From KBS-96 sp963722585 (GTDB lineage: Bacteria > Acidobacteriota > Terriglobia > Bryobacterales > Bryobacteraceae): a stretch of 64,000 nucleotides of DNA. The first letter of the stretch is position 1. Every line of letters starts with the position of its first letter. The translations under genes and the position numbers were made by a program. The stretch covers positions 62,001-126,000 of the forward strand of contig CAVRNU010000019.1 of assembly GCA_963722585.1 (NCBI GenBank), in the 5' to 3' direction. Under the pieces are notes generated by a model, which saw only the letters and a list, made by a program, of their open reading frames with translations, searched no databases and was not told where the DNA came from. This document shows positions 61,757 through 64,000 of this stretch, in pieces.

Positions 61757-62577
61757 GAAAGATCCAGATGGAAGCTGATGTCCACAGCCGTTGCCGAATG
61801 AGTTATGGCTCCGCACGAAATAAAGTCGGGACCCACGTCGGCGTAAGCGCGAATGTTTGAAAGGTTGATGCCACCCGAAAGCTCGACCGTCGCACGGCCC
61901 GCGATGTAGCTGATCCATTCGTGAGCCTGGGAGGGAGTCAGGTTGTCGAGAAGAAGATGTTTCGCGCCCGCGCCAAGGGCCTCGTCCAGTTCAGCGCGTG
62001 TTCGGACTTCGATTTCGACCGGCCCCTTGAAGTTCTTCACGCGTTCGAGCGCTTGTTTGACTCCACCCGCCGCCGTGATGTGATTGTTCTTAATCAGAAC
62101 AGCGTCGAATAGACCCTGCCGGTGATTCGTCGCGCCCCCGGCCGCCGCGGCCATTTTCTCGAGCACCCGGAGTCCAGGAGTCGTCTTGCGCGTGTCAAGG
62201 AGGCGCACCCCGGTACCTGCGATTTCCTCCACGTAGCACCGGGCGATGGTTGCGACCCCACTCAATCGCTGCAGAAAATTAAGCGCAACACGTTCGCGCG
62301 TCAAAAGAGCGCGGGCCGCGCCATGCACCTCCGCTAGAATCGCGCCGGTTTCAACACGATCTCCGCTAGCCGCGGAAAGCTTTATCTCTGCATGGTCGTA
62401 GATGAGTGGCAGCAGCTCAATTCCCGCAAGGGTGAAATCCTGCTTAGCAAGAAACCTGCCATGAGCTCGCAAATCCTCTGGGACAGTCAGCGAAGTTGTT
62501 ACGTCCCCGGCGCCCACGTCTTCGGCCAGTGCGCGTTCGACCGCAATCCGTATCTCAGGATGAGTGATTTCGAACAT
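61750..62577 (-). CDS. nadC: Nicotinate-nucleotide pyrophosphorylase NadC
   Basis: 275 residues. The quinolinate phosphoribosyltransferase core is present: LLTRERVALNFLQRLSGVAT, DTRKTTPGLRVLEKMA, GATNHRQGLFDAVLIKNNHI, and IEVRTRAELDEALGAGAKHL followed by LLDNLTPSQ. It converts quinolinate and PRPP to nicotinate mononucleotide in de novo NAD synthesis. The stop overlaps the ADOP permease 3 end by 7 nt on the opposite strand. It lies 56 nt downstream of valS and may be co-transcribed. Confidence 0.93.
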   Translation of the reverse strand: MFEITHPEIRIAVERALAEDVGAGDVTTSLTVPEDLRAHGRFLAKQDFTLAGIELLPLIYDHAEIKLSAASGDRVETGAILAEVHGAARALLTRERVALNFLQRLSGVATIARCYVEEIAGTGVRLLDTRKTTPGLRVLEKMAAAAGGATNHRQGLFDAVLIKNNHITAAGGVKQALERVKNFKGPVEIEVRTRAELDEALGAGAKHLLLDNLTPSQAHEWISYIAGRATVELSGGINLSNIRAYADVGPDFISCGAITHSATAVDISFHLDLSH

Positions 62578-62590
62578 TATGGAGCTTAAA

Positions 62591-62615
62591 GGAGCCGGAA
62601 GCGTGAGCGACCGGC
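62591..62615 (+). repeat. Copy 2 of dispersed repeat, with stem-loop arms GCCGG/CCGGC
   Basis: GGAGCCGGAAGCGTGAGCG (62591-62609) matches copy 1 at 44041-44059 except at one position. Here the arm GCCGG (62594-62598) is matched by CCGGC (62611-62615), forming a 5-bp hairpin. It lies between nadC and valS. Confidence 0.6.
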
Positions 62616-62633
62616 CTGCTAAGAAAGAATCCC

Positions 62634-64000
62634 TTATAAGCCCCCCAGCAGCCTTTCGTTCTTCGCCAGCTGTGCCTCGTATTCGGCAACCTTCGCCTCC
62701 AGCCCTTGCACCACTTTCGCCGGAGCCTTTTTGACAAACTCCTCATTGCTAAGCTGCCGTTTCTTGTCGCCAATCGCCTTGCGCAGCTCCGCGTTCTCCT
62801 TCTCTAGCCTGGCGCGAGTTTCTCCGGCACCGGTTCCGTTTGAACCTCCTCGGTTCACGTGAATGGTCAGATCGAAATTGGGCCCCGAGCGCCGGAAATG
62901 TGCCGCTTGCGCCGGAATCTGACCATTCGAAAGGCTAAGCTTTGCAAGCTTCTCGACAACCGTCAGATCGTCTGGAGCTAGCGGCCGATCTGGAAGCGCA
63001 AGCGAGGCCGCGTAGATTGCCTTCGTATCCAACTTGTGATCGGCGCGGAGTTCACGTGCCGCAGTCACAATGGCTTGGATCAGTAGAAACGCATCCGGCG
63101 CGTTCGCTTTCAAAGTGACTTCGGGACTCGGATACGATGCGAGCGAAATGGAAACAGGTTGATCGCCGACCGCCGCGCCCAAATGAATCAGGCGCTGCCA
63201 TAACTCCTCGGTCACGAAGGGCATCACCGGGTGAAGCAGCCGAAGTGTCGTTTCATAAACCGTGAGCGCTGCCTCCCAATGCTCGTCAAGGCCGCTGCTC
63301 TCCCTGAACCGCAGCTTCTTTACTTCCAGATACCAGTCGCAGAAATCGTGCCACACGAAATCCCACAAGGTCTGCGCCGCTTCGTGGTAGCGGTGCACTT
63401 CGAACGCGCGATTCACCGATTCGGCGCAACCGTTGAGCTGGCCGAAGATCCAGGCATCCTCCGTCGCAAGTTCCTCCGCCGCAGTCGTTACCGGCTTCGG
63501 AACCCAACCTTCGATGCCGCTCCTCTCCATGTTGAGGAAAAGAAGCCGCGAAGCGTTCCACAGCTTGTTCGCAAAATTCCGCGCGGATGCAAGGCGGTCT
63601 TCTTTGAGCGCGATGTCGCCGCCCGGCGCCGCGGAAAGTAGCAGTGCAAGCCGGCAAGCGTCCGTGCCGAAGCGGTCGATCAGATCGAGCGGGTCGACCA
63701 CATTGCCCTTGGTCTTCGACATCTTCTGGCGTTCGGCATCACGCACCAGCCCGTGAATATGCACCTGTCGGAACGGCACTTCGCCCGTGCACCAGATGCC
63801 CAGCATAATCATGCGCGCTACCCAGAAGAAAAGAATGTCAAAGCCGGTGATGAGCAGCGACGTGGGGTAGAACGCTTTCAAATCCGCTGTTTCATCCGGC
63901 CATCCCAACGTCGAAAACGGCCACAACCCGGAACTGAACCACGTATCGAGAACGTCGGTTTCCTGTTCGATTTCCGTCGACTGGCAATGAGAACACACGG
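62634..64000 (-). CDS. valS: Valyl-tRNA synthetase, C-terminal part, 5' end beyond window
   Basis: About 454 codons are in the window; the gene continues past the right edge. The class I features in this part are the DTWFSSGLWPFSTLGWP segment, the KMSK loop as KMSKTKGN (KMSKS in most enzymes) and the anticodon-binding helices. The C-terminal coiled coil (LEKENAELRKAIGDKK, then VVQGLEAKVAEYEAQL) is the tRNA-binding arm characteristic of ValS. The last serine of KMSKS is Thr, a conservative change. Probably transcribed with nadC. Confidence 0.93.
   Translation of the reverse strand, partial: VCSHCQSTEIEQETDVLDTWFSSGLWPFSTLGWPDETADLKAFYPTSLLITGFDILFFWVARMIMLGIWCTGEVPFRQVHIHGLVRDAERQKMSKTKGNVVDPLDLIDRFGTDACRLALLLSAAPGGDIALKEDRLASARNFANKLWNASRLLFLNMERSGIEGWVPKPVTTAAEELATEDAWIFGQLNGCAESVNRAFEVHRYHEAAQTLWDFVWHDFCDWYLEVKKLRFRESSGLDEHWEAALTVYETTLRLLHPVMPFVTEELWQRLIHLGAAVGDQPVSISLASYPSPEVTLKANAPDAFLLIQAIVTAARELRADHKLDTKAIYAASLALPDRPLAPDDLTVVEKLAKLSLSNGQIPAQAAHFRRSGPNFDLTIHVNRGGSNGTGAGETRARLEKENAELRKAIGDKKRQLSNEEFVKKAPAKVVQGLEAKVAEYEAQLAKNERLLGGL

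Overview
The window looks like a chromosome segment from an Acidobacteriota member of the Bryobacterales / 'Candidatus Solibacter' type. The basis is gene content and is inference: four large MacB/FtsX-type orphan permeases of the acidobacterial ADOP class (three intact, one broken), a DUF1549/DUF1553 cytochrome-like protein paired with a DUF1501 protein, a large MoxR-DUF58-BatA-DUF4175-DUF4159 operon, and LptE, which implies a Gram-negative envelope. No phage, insertion sequence, CRISPR array, tRNA or rRNA was found. Both window edges cut a gene.

Layout. 1-4.7 kb: a GDSL/SGNH hydrolase (cut at the left edge), a tandem GNAT acetyltransferase and ADOP permease 1. 4.8-9.7 kb: a secreted multihaem-like DUF1549/DUF1553 protein with its DUF1501 partner. 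9.7-14.5 kb: an outer-membrane beta-barrel with a signal peptide split between two frames, then queC-queE (7-deazaguanine synthesis) behind a possible transcription attenuator, and glcE-glcF (glycolate oxidase). 14.5-17.7 kb: a response-regulator / degenerate glutaredoxin / thioredoxin-reductase-like fusion with a cNMP-binding histidine kinase. 17.7-21.0 kb: a secreted protein with a duplicated beta-rich module, DinB proteins, small conserved-looking proteins and a double-thioredoxin-fold protein.

21.0-35.4 kb is one tight minus-strand operon, transcribed DUF4159 > VWA membrane protein > C13/caspase-fold protein > TPR-peptidase MA protein > MoxR ATPase > DUF58 > BatA-like > DUF4175 > DinB. 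It has repeated 4-nt stop/start overlaps and very small gaps. It probably builds or regulates a membrane complex through a MoxR chaperone ATPase and VWA adaptors. 35.5-40.2 kb: FkbM methyltransferase, an Asd-like protein lacking the catalytic cysteine, lptE, holA and a phytanoyl-CoA dioxygenase-like protein. 40.2-43.9 kb: an Fpg-type DNA glycosylase and an IorAB-type molybdenum hydroxylase.

44.0-52.6 kb: ADOP permease 2, a Tat-exported mannonate-dehydratase-like protein, an ADOP pseudogene (frameshift plus internal deletion), threonine aldolase and an Hsp70-like ATPase. 52.7-58.9 kb: a GH18 protein with a large unassigned N-terminal region, a gene remnant, a helical hypothetical protein, coaX, birA and a VOC-SpoIIE phosphatase fusion. 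59.0-64.0 kb: ADOP permease 3 with an N-terminal prefix, nadC and the C-terminal part of valS.

The most unusual signals are the catalytically altered homologues (Asd-like, C13-like, TrxR-like), the queC leader, the AT-rich palindromes beside ADOP genes in GC-rich surroundings, a short dispersed repeat, and the nine-gene MoxR operon. I could not identify a wholly new defence or mobile system.
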